Below, piece after piece: positions 1 through 8,502 of a DNA stretch of 13,574 nt. Numbering within the stretch: the first letter of the stretch is position 1; each line of letters opens with the position of its first letter. A program made the translations under genes and the position numbers. This stretch comes from Hydrogenophaga sp. (lineage in GTDB: Bacteria > Pseudomonadota > Gammaproteobacteria > Burkholderiales > Burkholderiaceae_C). The notes below the pieces were generated by a model. It did no database searches and was not told the origin of the DNA. It worked only from the letters and a program-made list of their open reading frames with translations. The stretch is taken from the NCBI GenBank assembly GCA_030684755.1, contig JAUXXN010000506.1:1-13574 (forward strand), in the 5' to 3' direction.

Positions 1-386
1 CGCGAGCTGCGCACCGGGTTGGTCTGGTCGATGGCAATGGCGGGCGGCACGCCGTCCACCCGGTCCACCGCCGGTTTGTCCATGCGGTCCAAAAACTGCC
101 GCGCATAGGCGCTGAAGGTTTCCACGTAGCGCCGCTGGCCCTCGGCAAACAGGGTGTCAAACACCAAGCTGGACTTGCCCGAACCGCTGGGGCCGGTGAC
201 CACCGTCAGCTCGCCGGTGCGAATGTCCAAGTCGATGTTCTTCAGGTTGTGCTGGCGCGCGCCGCGAATGCGGATCAGCCCGGTGCCGCCCTCGGCGGTG
301 CGGTGGGCATCACCAGCGCCTGTGGCAACGGAAGAAGTCAGGAGAGCAGCGACTGTGGGGTCGGCAGGGGTGAAAGCGTCAGACAT
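1..386 (-). CDS. uvrA: UvrA excinuclease ATPase subunit, N-terminal part (cut by window edge)
   Basis: UvrA is the damage-recognition ATPase of nucleotide excision repair. It dimerises, scans DNA and loads UvrB. Only the first 128 residues are in the window; the gene continues past base 1. Visible are the family opening [15 protein letters not shown] (about 41-55), the Walker A loop GPSGSGKSS (65-73), and the signature [19 protein letters not shown], followed by [16 protein letters not shown]. The wording [18 protein letters not shown] and AIDQTNPVR is what I associate with the unusually long, tandem-type UvrA of Burkholderiales rather than the ordinary form of about 950 residues; the length cannot be checked here. 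About 36 poorly conserved residues precede the conserved core. The ATG at 386 is chosen because GGAG lies seven bases upstream. The gene is divergent from the binding-protein gene at 516. No LexA-type box was seen in the 129-base gap. Confidence 0.92.
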   Translation of the reverse strand, partial: MSDAFTPADPTVAALLTSSVATGAGDAHRTAEGGTGLIRIRGARQHNLKNIDLDIRTGELTVVTGPSGSGKSSLVFDTLFAEGQRRYVETFSAYARQFLDRMDKPAVDRVDGVPPAIAIDQTNPVRSS

Positions 387-409
387 ACAGCGGCTCCAGT
401 GGGGGAGCC
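386..409 (-). promoter_or_regulatory. Hairpin enclosing the uvrA ribosome binding site
   Basis: On the minus strand GGCTCC (409-404) can pair perfectly with GGAGCC (397-392) across a six-base loop, with one extra U-G pair possible at the base. The right arm contains GGAG, the only plausible Shine-Dalgarno for the uvrA ATG at 386. In RNA the site would be partly buried in a 6-7 bp GC-rich stem, which could lower translation. The pairing is seen directly; the effect is inferred. Confidence 0.35.
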
Positions 410-515
410 AAACATTCTACGGAGGCGCCTGCGACCGTGCGGGCCGGTAAGTCTTATCCACAATTTCGCTGTCACACATCCTCCATAAACTCAACAAAAT
501 TTTGGAGACAAGCAA

Positions 516-1655
516 ATGAACCGCATGATTTACGCTGCACGGGCACCACTGAGTCTGTGCTTGGCCCTCTGGGTGGGCTTGATGACCCTCAGCACAAACG
601 CTTGGGCGCAACTGCGGATTGGCCAGCCATCGGGCTTCACGGGTTCGGTGGCTGCGGGCGTGAAAGAAAACACCGACGGCGCCAAGCTGTACTTGGACGC
701 GGTCAACGCTCGCGGAGGCATCAACGGCCAGAAAGTGGAGCTGATTTCGGTAGACGACCAATTCGACCCCAAGCGCACCGTCGAAGTAGCGCGCGAACTC
801 ATCACCCAGCGTGGTGTATTGGCTCTATTTATGAACCGAGGCACACCCCACTCGCAAGCGCTGTTGCCGCTGCTGACCGAACTCAAGGTGCCTTTGGTGG
901 CACCCAGCACCGGCGCCATGGTGCTGCACGACCCGGTCAACCCCTGGGTGTTCAACGTGCGCGCCACTTACCAGCGCGAAGCCGCCAAAGCCATTGAACA
1001 CCTGGCCAGCATAGGCATCACCCGCATTGCGGTGCTGGAGACCGACGATTCGTTTGGCGCCGATTCGACCGAGGGCGCACTCAAGGGCTTCGCCAAGGTG
1101 GGCCTGAAGCCGGTGTTGCAGGCCAAGTTTCCGCGCGACAAGCCCGACTTCTCTTCGCTGGCCGCCCAAGTCAATCAAAGCAACGCGCAAGCGGTCATGG
1201 TGATCGCGTCTGCTGGCAACACCGCCAATGCGGTGCAGGCCATCCGTGCGGCAGGTTCGCGTGCGCAAGTGGTCACGCTGTCCAACAACGCCTCTGAAGG
1301 CTTTGTCAAACTGCTGGGCGAACACGCACGCGGCGTGATCGTTACCCAGGTGTTCCCCAACGAACGCTCGGTAGCGTTCCCACTGATCAAAGAGGCGCTG
1401 GACCTGGCCCGGGCGAAGGGGTTGGACGGTGTATCGCCAGCCATGATGGAAGGCTTTGCCGGCGCCAAAGTGCTGGTGGAAGGCCTTCGGCGCGCAGGCC
1501 CGAACCCCACGCCGGTGGCTTTGCGCAATGCGCTCGAAAGCATTCAAAATTTCAACATCGGTGGGCTTTCTATCAGCTACAGCCCAACCAACCACACCGG
1601 CCTGGATTTCGCCGATTTATCCATCTTGGACGCCTCGGGTCGGTTCCGGCGCTAA
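516..1655 (+). CDS. ABC transporter substrate-binding protein, branched-chain amino acid (Leu/Ile/Val) type
   Basis: This is a 379-residue periplasmic binding protein of the type 1 fold, the family that delivers branched-chain amino acids, amides, aromatic acids or related compounds to ABC importers; the ligand cannot be told from sequence. Residues 1-31 form a Sec signal peptide with a hydrophobic core (PLSLCLALWVGLMTL) and an AWA/Q cleavage site. The mature part starts with the usual LRIGQPSGFTGSVAAG strand and loop, then GAKLYLDAVNARGGINGQKVEL, typical of the family, and VPLVAPSTGA near 125. The length is normal. GGAG nine bases before the ATG supports the start. No permease or ATPase genes are adjacent, so it is an orphan binding protein, as is common in Comamonadaceae; it may serve a transporter elsewhere or a sensor. 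It converges with the diguanylate cyclase gene, leaving a 32-base gap without a clear terminator. Confidence 0.88.
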   Translation: MNRMIYAARAPLSLCLALWVGLMTLSTNAWAQLRIGQPSGFTGSVAAGVKENTDGAKLYLDAVNARGGINGQKVELISVDDQFDPKRTVEVARELITQRGVLALFMNRGTPHSQALLPLLTELKVPLVAPSTGAMVLHDPVNPWVFNVRATYQREAAKAIEHLASIGITRIAVLETDDSFGADSTEGALKGFAKVGLKPVLQAKFPRDKPDFSSLAAQVNQSNAQAVMVIASAGNTANAVQAIRAAGSRAQVVTLSNNASEGFVKLLGEHARGVIVTQVFPNERSVAFPLIKEALDLARAKGLDGVSPAMMEGFAGAKVLVEGLRRAGPNPTPVALRNALESIQNFNIGGLSISYSPTNHTGLDFADLSILDASGRFRR

Positions 1656-1687
1656 AAGAAAGCACCACAACCCACAGCCCTCATCCA

Positions 1688-3157
1688 TCACGCTGGCAGG
1701 GTATCCACTTTCACCGCAGCCGCCACACACACGCGGTTGCGCCCGCTGTTTTTGGCTTGGTAAAGCGCTGCATCGGCCCTGGCCACCAGCGCATCGGGCA
1801 CATCACCCGCCTGCACATGCGCCACCCCGGCGCTCAAGGTCAGAGGGCGCTGCGATGCAAACGGATGTTCCCGCGCCATTTGCAGCAAGCGCTCGGCCAG
1901 TTGCTCGGCCTGTTCCAGCGGGGTTTCGTGGCAGATAACCACAAACTCTTCGCCGCCCCAGCGGCACACCGTGTCCACATTGCGGGTGGCCTTCGTCAGC
2001 AAGTACCCCAAATCGGCCAGCACTTTGTCACCGACCAAATGGCCAAAGTCGTCGTTGATGGCCTTGAAATGGTCAATATCCAGCATGATGACCGACAAAG
2101 AGCGCCCATAGCGCAAAGCCCGCTCCACGTCAAAAGCAAACGAGTTGCCCAACCCGTTGCGGTTGAGAAGGCCCGTCAAGGCGTCGGTTTCGGCCATGGC
2201 CTTGAGCTGCGTGTTGGCCAGTTGGATTCGGCGCACCCACCACCCGTTGGACACCACCACCAGCACCAGCAAAGCCCCGATGGCCGTGGCCAACGTGTAA
2301 TCGGTTTTCACGTCCGTCACCAGCTTCATCTGCACATGCCGGTCCACCACTTGGCGGCGGTCCTCGTCGGTCAGGGTGGCCACGCCCTTGTTCAGAATGT
2401 CGCGCAGAATCGTTTCTGACTTGAGCACACCCATGCTCAAGCGGTTTTCATAGCCGGGAATCTGGCCCGAAATTTTCAGGTTGAACCAGCCGTTGTGCTT
2501 GATGGTGTGCGCCGCCACAATGAGCGAGCGCAGCGTCATGTCGGCCTGCCGCTCCGAAACCCAGCCCAGCGACTCGTTTTCTGAAACGGTGTCGAGCACC
2601 GTCAGGTTGGGGAAATCCCGTTTGATCCGCTCCGACATAGCCGTGGCTTTGGGCAAGGCGATGGTTTGGCCACGGAGCCGACCCACATCGCTGATGAAGG
2701 GGTGCTCCTCGCGGGTGATGAGGACATTGGGATCGATCAACAAGGGCTCGGTGAAGATGAGCCATTGCTCACGGTCGGGCGTGCGGTTCAAAAAACTCAG
2801 GGCCAAACACTTGCCCGCTTGGGAAGCCGCTACGCTTTCTTCCCACGTGGTGGTGGTGTGCAGGACAAACTGCGCTCCCGTTCGGGCACTCACCAGCGCT
2901 ATCAGGTCTGCAGCCATGCCCTTGTGTTGCCCCCGATCGTCAATCACCTCAAACGGCCACCAATCGGGATCGACGCAGAGTCCAATGGGATTCTGTACCG
3001 TCAGGTAGGCACGCTCACTGTCGGTGAGATGAACCACGGGCGAGGACGGTGCGGCGTGGCCATGTCCCGCAAGCAGCATGCTGAACACCGCCCACAAGGC
3101 CCACCAGCCCCGTGGTTTTAGCAGCGCCTTCACCGAATTCTGGGTGTCATTGGCCAT
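1688..3157 (-). CDS. Membrane diguanylate cyclase with periplasmic SBP_bac_3-type sensor domain
   Basis: This 489-residue protein is predicted to make cyclic di-GMP from two GTP in response to a periplasmic ligand. An N-terminal hydrophobic segment (about 17-36, ending near HGHAAP) acts as signal peptide or anchor. Residues about 45-275 resemble a family 3 periplasmic binding domain (IGLCVDPDWWPFEVIDDRGQ, then a second lobe from about 160). A membrane helix spans about 286-308 (TLATAIGALLVLVVVSNGWW). The GGDEF domain covers about 320-480, with DALTGLLNR (325-333), the metal-binding MLDIDHFKAINDDFGH, and an intact active-site GGEEF (401-405). The product-inhibition site RxxD is present as RNVD (392-395), five residues before GGEEF. 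No EAL domain is present. No clear Shine-Dalgarno precedes the ATG at 3157, but no better start is visible. The gene lies 69 bases downstream of the stress-protein gene, on the same strand. Confidence 0.9.
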   Translation of the reverse strand: MANDTQNSVKALLKPRGWWALWAVFSMLLAGHGHAAPSSPVVHLTDSERAYLTVQNPIGLCVDPDWWPFEVIDDRGQHKGMAADLIALVSARTGAQFVLHTTTTWEESVAASQAGKCLALSFLNRTPDREQWLIFTEPLLIDPNVLITREEHPFISDVGRLRGQTIALPKATAMSERIKRDFPNLTVLDTVSENESLGWVSERQADMTLRSLIVAAHTIKHNGWFNLKISGQIPGYENRLSMGVLKSETILRDILNKGVATLTDEDRRQVVDRHVQMKLVTDVKTDYTLATAIGALLVLVVVSNGWWVRRIQLANTQLKAMAETDALTGLLNRNGLGNSFAFDVERALRYGRSLSVIMLDIDHFKAINDDFGHLVGDKVLADLGYLLTKATRNVDTVCRWGGEEFVVICHETPLEQAEQLAERLLQMAREHPFASQRPLTLSAGVAHVQAGDVPDALVARADAALYQAKNSGRNRVCVAAAVKVDTLPA

Positions 3158-3226
3158 TGATAAGCTTTTTAGACGTCAAGGACGTTGAGACACGAAGTGC
3201 GGCCAGCGAGCGCGGCCTGGTGACGC

Positions 3227-3715
3227 TCAGGACTTGACGATCAGCACCGGTACTTTGGCGTGGGTGAGCACTTTTTGCGCCACGCTGCCCAAAATAAGGG
3301 CCTTGAGGCCTTGGCGGCCGTGGGAGCCCATGACGATCAGGTCGCAGCCCTCGGTATCGGCGGTTTCCAGAATGCCTTCGTAGACCACATTGCGTTCAAT
3401 GGTATCGCCCTCAAAGGCCACGTTTTGTTTGGAGCAAGCGTAGGCCACAGCACCCAGCGCTTTTCCTGCTGCGGCCTTGGTTTCCGTCATGTAGGCCTGC
3501 AGACCCACCGAGGACGCATCGCCAATGCCAATGTAAGGAAACGGATCAATCACATACACACCAATGAGTTCGGCACCCTGGCTTCTGGCCAGCAGCACAG
3601 CGGTGTTGGCTGCATGGATGGCTTGCGGAGAGCCGTCCACAGGAACCAGAATTTTTTTGAAGGCGGAGGCCCTTCGGTTGGGCATCTGGTTGGGGACGAC
3701 AATTTTGTCAGACAT
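3227..3715 (-). CDS. Universal stress protein, UspA family
   Basis: This is a 162-residue single-domain Usp protein, expected in the cytoplasm as a dimer. Family members bind ATP or AMP and help survival under starvation, oxygen limitation or other stress; the exact role is unknown. The first strand and nucleotide loop KKILVPVDGS (20-29) and the C-terminal ATP motif G-x2-G-x9-G-S (G130, G133, G143, S144) are complete, so it belongs to the nucleotide-binding subgroup. The last strand, VPVLIVKS, is typical. A ten- to fifteen-residue leader precedes the domain. The ATG at 3715 is preferred over an internal ATG at residue 11 because GGAGA stands six bases upstream. It sits downstream of the formate dehydrogenase genes on the same strand, 124 bases after their stop, and probably has its own promoter in that gap, although no good -35/-10 pair was found. 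Confidence 0.9.
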   Translation of the reverse strand: MSDKIVVPNQMPNRRASAFKKILVPVDGSPQAIHAANTAVLLARSQGAELIGVYVIDPFPYIGIGDASSVGLQAYMTETKAAAGKALGAVAYACSKQNVAFEGDTIERNVVYEGILETADTEGCDLIVMGSHGRQGLKALILGSVAQKVLTHAKVPVLIVKS

Positions 3716-3839
3716 GGCGGGTCTCCGGTGGGGTGAATGAAGTAACGATCACAGTGGAAACCTATCTTACCGGGCCATGGCCACACACAGTTTGATGGGT
3801 CTCAAAAAAGGATGTTCTAGGCCACGCGCATCAACCTTC

Positions 3840-6686
3840 TCAAACCGGTACCGGCCGCACGTCCACCGCGCAGTATTTCAGCTCTGCAATTTTTCCGACC
3901 GGGTCGAGCGCGGGGTTGGTGAGCAGGTTGGCGGCGGCTTCGGCGTAAGCGAACGGAATGAAGGCGGTGTGGGGCGGCATGCCCGCGTCCAGCCGCACCG
4001 GCAGGGCCACGCGGCCCCGGCGCGAGCGCACTTGGGCGCTGTCGCCTGCCGCCAGGCCCAGGCGTGCGGCGGTGTCGGGGTGCAGGCTGACTACCGGGCT
4101 GGGTTCCAGCGCGTCGAGCACGCCGCTGCGCCGGGTCATGCTGCCGGTGTGCCAGTGCTCCAGCTGCCGCCCGGTGATGAGCACCAGCGGGTAGTCGGCG
4201 TCGGGCGTCTCGTTGGGCGGCGTGAGGGCTGCGGGCACCAGCCGGGCTTTGCCGCTGGGCGTGGGGAAGTGCTGGGTGAACACCACCGGCTGGCCAGGGT
4301 CGGCCTCGTCGGCCACGGGGTAGGTGACGGCGCGTTCGCGCTGCAAGCGCTCCCACGACAGTCCAGCAATGCTGGGCATGAGGGCGCGCATTTCTTCAAA
4401 CACGGCGCCAATGCCTTCGCTGGCACCTTGGCTGGATTGCGCGCTGGCGCTGCCGTCGGGCGCGATGCCGTAAGCCCAATCCAGACCTAGGCGGCGGGCG
4501 AGTTGTTCGGTGATCCAGGCGTCGGCCCGCGCTTCGCCGGGCGCGGGCACGGCCTTGCGGCCCAGTTGCACGCAGCGGTCGGTGTTGGTGACGCTGCCGG
4601 TTTTTTCGGGCCAGGCGGTGGCGGGCAGCACCACGTCGGCCAGGCTGGCGGTTTCGGTCAGAAAAATGTCTTGCACCACCAAGTGGTCAAGCCGGGCCAG
4701 GGCCTCGCGGGCGTGGGTGGCGTCGGGGTCGCTCATGGCGGGGTTTTCGCCCTGAATGAGCATGGCGCGAATCTGCCGGTCGTACGCGGCGTTGACGATT
4801 TCCACCACGGTCAGGCCCGCTTCGCTGCCGAGCGTACCGGGCGGCACCCCCCAGAGCTGTTCGGCTTTGGCGCGCACCGCAGGCTCGCTCACGCGCTGGT
4901 AGTCGGGCAACACCATGGGAATCAGGCCCGCGTCGCTGGCGCCTTGCACGTTGTTTTGCCCCCGCAGCGGATGCAAACCGGTGCCGGGGCGGCCAATTTG
5001 CCCGGTGATGAGCGACAAGGCGATGAGGCAGCGCGCGTTGTCGGTGCCATGGGTATGCTGGCTCACGCCCATGCCCCAGAGGATCATGGCGTTGCCCGCC
5101 GTGGCGTAGGCGCGGGCCACTTCGCGCAGGGTGGTGGCGTCGATGCCGCAAACCGGCGCCATGGCTTCGGGCGAGAAGTCGGCCACATGTGCCTTGAGCT
5201 GCGCAAAGTCCAAGGTGTGCTGTTCGATGTAAGCCGCGTTGGTCAGGCCTTCAAAAATGATGGTGTGCAGCAGCGCGTTGAGCAAGGCCACGTCGGTGCC
5301 GGGCTGAAAGCCGAGGTGTTTCCAGGCATAGCGGGCCAGTTCGGTGCGGCGCGGGTCGGCCATCACCAGGCGCGTGCCGCGTTTCACGGCGTTTTTGATC
5401 CAGCTGGCGCCCACCGGGTGGTTTTGCGCCGGATTGGCGCCGATGATGAGCACGAAGTCGGCGTGCTGCACATCGCGCAGCGGGTTGGTGACAACAGCGG
5501 AACCCAGCCCTTCCATGAGCGCGGCCACGCTGGAGGCGTGGCACAGGCGGGTGCAGTGGTCGACGTTGTGGGTGGCAAAGGCGGTGCGGATGAGTTTCTG
5601 GAACAGATACGCCTCTTCGTTGGTACCCTTGGCCGAGCCGAAGCCGGCCACCGGCCCCAGGCGACCGCGTGCGGCGGTGCTGGCCAGGGCGCGCTGGAAG
5701 CCCGTTGCAGCGGCGTCCAGGGCTTCATCCCAACTGGCTTCGCGGAACAACTCACGCCAGTGGCGGCGCATCATGTTGGCCGGGTCTTTGGGCGCGTCGG
5801 TGCGTCGGATGAGTGGCCGGGTCAGGCGTTCGGGGCTGTGGGCGTAGTCAAAGCCGAAACGGCCTTTCACACACAGCCGCTCCGCGTTGGCTGGGCCGTC
5901 TGCGCCTTGCACATGGCTGATTTTTCCGTCGCTCACATGGTAGGTGAGCTGGCAGCCCACGCCGCAGAAGGGGCAGACCGAGTCCACCTGCTGCGGCGCG
6001 GCTTGGGCGTAGGCGCCGTTGGCGGGCGCAATGGCCCCCGTGGGGCAAGCCTGCACGCATTCACCGCAGGCCACGCAGGTGCTGGCACCCAGCGGGTCGT
6101 TTTGGTCAAACACGATCTGCGCATGGCCGCCGCGAAACGCCAGGCCCAACACGTCGTTGCCCTGCTCTTCGCGGCAGGCGCGAATGCAGCGGGTGCACTG
6201 AATGCAAGCGTCGAGGTTGACCGCCATGGCGGGATGGCTGGTGTCGCGGGCTTGGGGCTGGCGCGCCGGGAAGCGCCCCGGCTCAGCACCCACCGCTTGC
6301 GCCCAGTGGGCCAGTTCGCTGTCGTGCTTGAGGGTTTGGGTGTCGGGTGCATCAGACAGCAGCAGCTCCAACACGGTTTTTTGCGCAGCGCGGGCGCGTG
6401 GGCTGTCGGTGTGGACCACCATGCCCGGCTGCGGCGCACGGCAGCACGACGGGGCCAGCACACGTTCGCCCGCCACTTCCACCACGCAGGCGCGGCAGTT
6501 GCCAGGGCTGCGCAGGCCGTCGCTGTGGCACAGGTGCGGAATGGCCACGCCCACGCGCTGCGCCACTTTCAGCAAACTCTCGCCCAGCGCGGCTTGCACC
6601 GGTTGGCCATTGAGGGTGAAGGCCACCAGGGCCTGGTCTGGGAGCGGGTTTTGGTGCGCGTTTTGAAGCAAAGCGGCGGCGTTCAT
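3840..6686 (-). CDS. fdhF: NAD-dependent formate dehydrogenase, alpha (molybdenum/tungsten) subunit
   Basis: This 948-residue catalytic subunit oxidises formate to CO2 at a bis-molybdopterin guanine dinucleotide centre (equivalent names fdsA, fdh1A). Domains in order: a [2Fe-2S] domain with C53, C64, C67, C81; a two-cluster ferredoxin domain with C161/C164/C167/C171 and C204/C207/C210/C214; the [4Fe-4S] motif C238, C241, C245, C272 opening the molybdopterin fold; the catalytic Cys382 followed by His383 (HCTRLCHASSV), cysteine rather than selenocysteine; and a molybdopterin dinucleotide-binding domain from about 830. There is no twin-arginine signal, so it is cytoplasmic. The His-Cys [4Fe-4S] motif usual in NuoG/FdsA is absent between residues 100 and 158. 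The ATG at 6686 overlaps the beta-subunit stop as ATGA and has GAGGTG five bases upstream. The reading frame extends open to 6920, but that part lies inside the beta gene. FdhD and cofactor genes are not in the window. Confidence 0.95.
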   Translation of the reverse strand: MNAAALLQNAHQNPLPDQALVAFTLNGQPVQAALGESLLKVAQRVGVAIPHLCHSDGLRSPGNCRACVVEVAGERVLAPSCCRAPQPGMVVHTDSPRARAAQKTVLELLLSDAPDTQTLKHDSELAHWAQAVGAEPGRFPARQPQARDTSHPAMAVNLDACIQCTRCIRACREEQGNDVLGLAFRGGHAQIVFDQNDPLGASTCVACGECVQACPTGAIAPANGAYAQAAPQQVDSVCPFCGVGCQLTYHVSDGKISHVQGADGPANAERLCVKGRFGFDYAHSPERLTRPLIRRTDAPKDPANMMRRHWRELFREASWDEALDAAATGFQRALASTAARGRLGPVAGFGSAKGTNEEAYLFQKLIRTAFATHNVDHCTRLCHASSVAALMEGLGSAVVTNPLRDVQHADFVLIIGANPAQNHPVGASWIKNAVKRGTRLVMADPRRTELARYAWKHLGFQPGTDVALLNALLHTIIFEGLTNAAYIEQHTLDFAQLKAHVADFSPEAMAPVCGIDATTLREVARAYATAGNAMILWGMGVSQHTHGTDNARCLIALSLITGQIGRPGTGLHPLRGQNNVQGASDAGLIPMVLPDYQRVSEPAVRAKAEQLWGVPPGTLGSEAGLTVVEIVNAAYDRQIRAMLIQGENPAMSDPDATHAREALARLDHLVVQDIFLTETASLADVVLPATAWPEKTGSVTNTDRCVQLGRKAVPAPGEARADAWITEQLARRLGLDWAYGIAPDGSASAQSSQGASEGIGAVFEEMRALMPSIAGLSWERLQRERAVTYPVADEADPGQPVVFTQHFPTPSGKARLVPAALTPPNETPDADYPLVLITGRQLEHWHTGSMTRRSGVLDALEPSPVVSLHPDTAARLGLAAGDSAQVRSRRGRVALPVRLDAGMPPHTAFIPFAYAEAAANLLTNPALDPVGKIAELKYCAVDVRPVPV

Positions 6687-8467
6687 ACGGTCACCTCGTT
6701 GGCGGTGGAATCTGTGGCGATGGCGGTGCCGTTCACTTCGTGCGCAAAGTAGCGCAACACCGCGTCCATGGGGTTGGGCGCGGCTTGGCCCAGGCCGCAG
6801 ATGGAGGCGTCGCGCATCACCTGCGACAGCTCGGCCAGCAGCGGCGCGTCCCACACCGGGGCCTGCATCAGCGCCACGGCTTTGGTGGTGCCGGCGCGGC
6901 AAGGCGTGCACTGGCCGCAAGATTCGTGTTCAAAAAACCGCATCAGGTTGAGCGAGGCACCGCGTGCCGTGTCGTGCTGGCTCATCACCACCACCGCCAT
7001 AGAACCAATGAAGGCACCGTGTTCGGCCAGGGTGTCAAAGTCCAGCGGCACATCGGCCAGCGCGGCGGGCAAGATGCCGCCCGACGCACCGCCGGGCAGG
7101 TAGGCGTAGAGCGTGTGGCCCTCGGCCATGCCGCCCGCGTGCTGGTCCACCAACTCGCGCAGCGTGATGCCCGCAGGCGCCAAGTACACGCCGGGTTGGC
7201 GCACCCGGCCCGACACCGAGAAACGCCGCAAACCGGTGCGCCCACGCAAACCGTGTGCAGCCAGCCAGGCGCCGCCTTGGGCCACGATGTAGGGCAGCCA
7301 CCACAGCGTTTCCAGGTTGTGCGCCAGCGTGGGCCGACCAAACACGCCGTGCGTGGCCACGATGGGCGGGCGCAGGCGCGGCAGGCCGCGTTTGCCCTCC
7401 AGAGACTCGATCAGCGCCGACTCTTCGCCGCAGATATAAGCCCCCGCGCCCCGGCGCAGCTCAATGTGCGGCGGGGTGTAACCGGTGTACAGCGCGGCCA
7501 GCCCTTGCAGCCGCGTGCGCAGCGCGGCCAGCTCGCGCGCCAGCAGGTCGCGCGCGTCGTGGTATTCGTCGCGCAGATACAGCCAGATGCGCTCGGCACC
7601 CACCACCTGCGCGGCGATCAGCATGCCCTCTAAAACCTGGGGCGCACCGCCGTGCAGGCTGGTGAGCACATGGCCGTCTTTAAAGGTGCCGACCTCGCCC
7701 TCGTCGATGTTGACCACCATGTAGCGCGGCCCGGGCTGGGCGCGCACGGTTTCCCATTTGCGCCAGGCCGGAAAACCCGCACCGCCCAAACCCCGCAGGT
7801 TCGAGGCTTTCAGCTCGGCCAGCACCTGTTCCGGGCTCAGTTCGCCAGACAGCAGGCGCTGCAATTGCGGCAGTTCGGACGGCACCGGCTGGGGCAGTTG
7901 GCGCGGCGCCGTTTCACCACGGGCCAGCAAACCATTCACCGCGTCCACGCTGGCCTGTGGCAACTGGCGCTGGCCCACACAGGCGGCAGGTGCCAAATGG
8001 CACTGGCCGATGCACGGCGCGGCCTGCACCCGCACGGCGGCGTTACCAGCCAGCGCGGCCTGCAAGTCGCTCAACAAACTGTCGCCACCCGCCATGGCGC
8101 ACGACAAGCTGGTGCAGACCCGCACCACGGTGGCGGGCACGGCGGCGGCATCGTCCACCACCTCGAAGTGGTGGTAGAAGCTGGCCACCTCGACCACCTC
8201 GACTTGGCTCAGGCTCAGCCGTTCGGCCAGCGCCGCCAGATGGCCGTGGCGCAATGCACCTTCGGCGTCTTGCAGGCGGTGCAGGTGCTCAATGAGCAGA
8301 TCGGGCTGGGGGGCCAAACCCTCGCACAACGCAACGACGCGCTCGCGGGCGGCGGGCGACACCTGGCGGCCCTTGGGCGTGTGGCGTGCCGCGCTGCGCG
8401 GGCGGTCTGGATGGATGGGGATGACCCCTGAACGGGCCATCGGCGAATCGAAAGTCGTGCGGTTCAT
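6683..8467 (-). CDS. Formate dehydrogenase beta subunit, NuoE-NuoF fusion (NAD+/FMN diaphorase)
   Basis: This 594-residue subunit receives electrons from the alpha subunit and reduces NAD+. Residues about 35-185 are NuoE-like with a thioredoxin-type [2Fe-2S] site, C118-x4-C123 and C152-x3-C156. Residues about 200-580 are NuoF-like: the NAD/FMN glycine loop RGLGGAGFPAWRKWE (225-239), NIDEGEVGTFKD, the flavin region GAYICGEESALIESLEGKRG (342-361), and a [4Fe-4S] site C517-x2-C520-x2-C523 plus C557. In most bacterial FdsGBA enzymes the NuoE-like part is a separate gamma subunit; the fusion matches the two-subunit layout of Methylobacterium FDH1 (fdh1B). The ATG at 8467 has no strong Shine-Dalgarno, and an in-frame ATG at residue 10 is no better. 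It is first in the operon, 138 bases downstream of the zinc-ribbon gene, a gap that holds a candidate operator at 8503-8514. Confidence 0.94.
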   Translation of the reverse strand: MNRTTFDSPMARSGVIPIHPDRPRSAARHTPKGRQVSPAARERVVALCEGLAPQPDLLIEHLHRLQDAEGALRHGHLAALAERLSLSQVEVVEVASFYHHFEVVDDAAAVPATVVRVCTSLSCAMAGGDSLLSDLQAALAGNAAVRVQAAPCIGQCHLAPAACVGQRQLPQASVDAVNGLLARGETAPRQLPQPVPSELPQLQRLLSGELSPEQVLAELKASNLRGLGGAGFPAWRKWETVRAQPGPRYMVVNIDEGEVGTFKDGHVLTSLHGGAPQVLEGMLIAAQVVGAERIWLYLRDEYHDARDLLARELAALRTRLQGLAALYTGYTPPHIELRRGAGAYICGEESALIESLEGKRGLPRLRPPIVATHGVFGRPTLAHNLETLWWLPYIVAQGGAWLAAHGLRGRTGLRRFSVSGRVRQPGVYLAPAGITLRELVDQHAGGMAEGHTLYAYLPGGASGGILPAALADVPLDFDTLAEHGAFIGSMAVVVMSQHDTARGASLNLMRFFEHESCGQCTPCRAGTTKAVALMQAPVWDAPLLAELSQVMRDASICGLGQAAPNPMDAVLRYFAHEVNGTAIATDSTANEVTV

Positions 8468-8502
8468 GCTTTCAGCGTAGCAGCGGCACGGGGATTAAAT
8501 AT

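Noticed and set aside
454..462. Perfect DnaA-box consensus TTATCCACA between uvrA and the binding-protein gene
   Set aside because: A single nine-base match is expected by chance; no cluster of boxes, no AT-rich unwinding region and no replication genes nearby.
3804..3833. Possible intrinsic terminator after the formate dehydrogenase operon (minus strand, followed by TTTTTT)
   Set aside because: The T tract is present but the stem is only four base pairs (GATG/CATC) with a 14-base loop, too weak to call.
3845..3854. Palindrome CCGGTACCGG near the end of the alpha-subunit gene
   Set aside because: It is inside conserved C-terminal coding sequence and short; likely chance in GC-rich DNA.
4503..6752. 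749-residue plus-strand open frame opposite the formate dehydrogenase alpha gene
   Set aside because: It is antisense to a clearly conserved gene and rich in Gly, His, Val and Ala, typical of shadow frames in GC-rich DNA; no domain is recognisable.
6687..6920. In-frame upstream extension of the formate dehydrogenase alpha subunit (78 more residues)
   Set aside because: It lies wholly within the C-terminal coding region of the beta subunit, has low-complexity Arg/His-rich content, and the ATG at 6686 has a strong GAGGTG ribosome site and the usual ATGA overlap.
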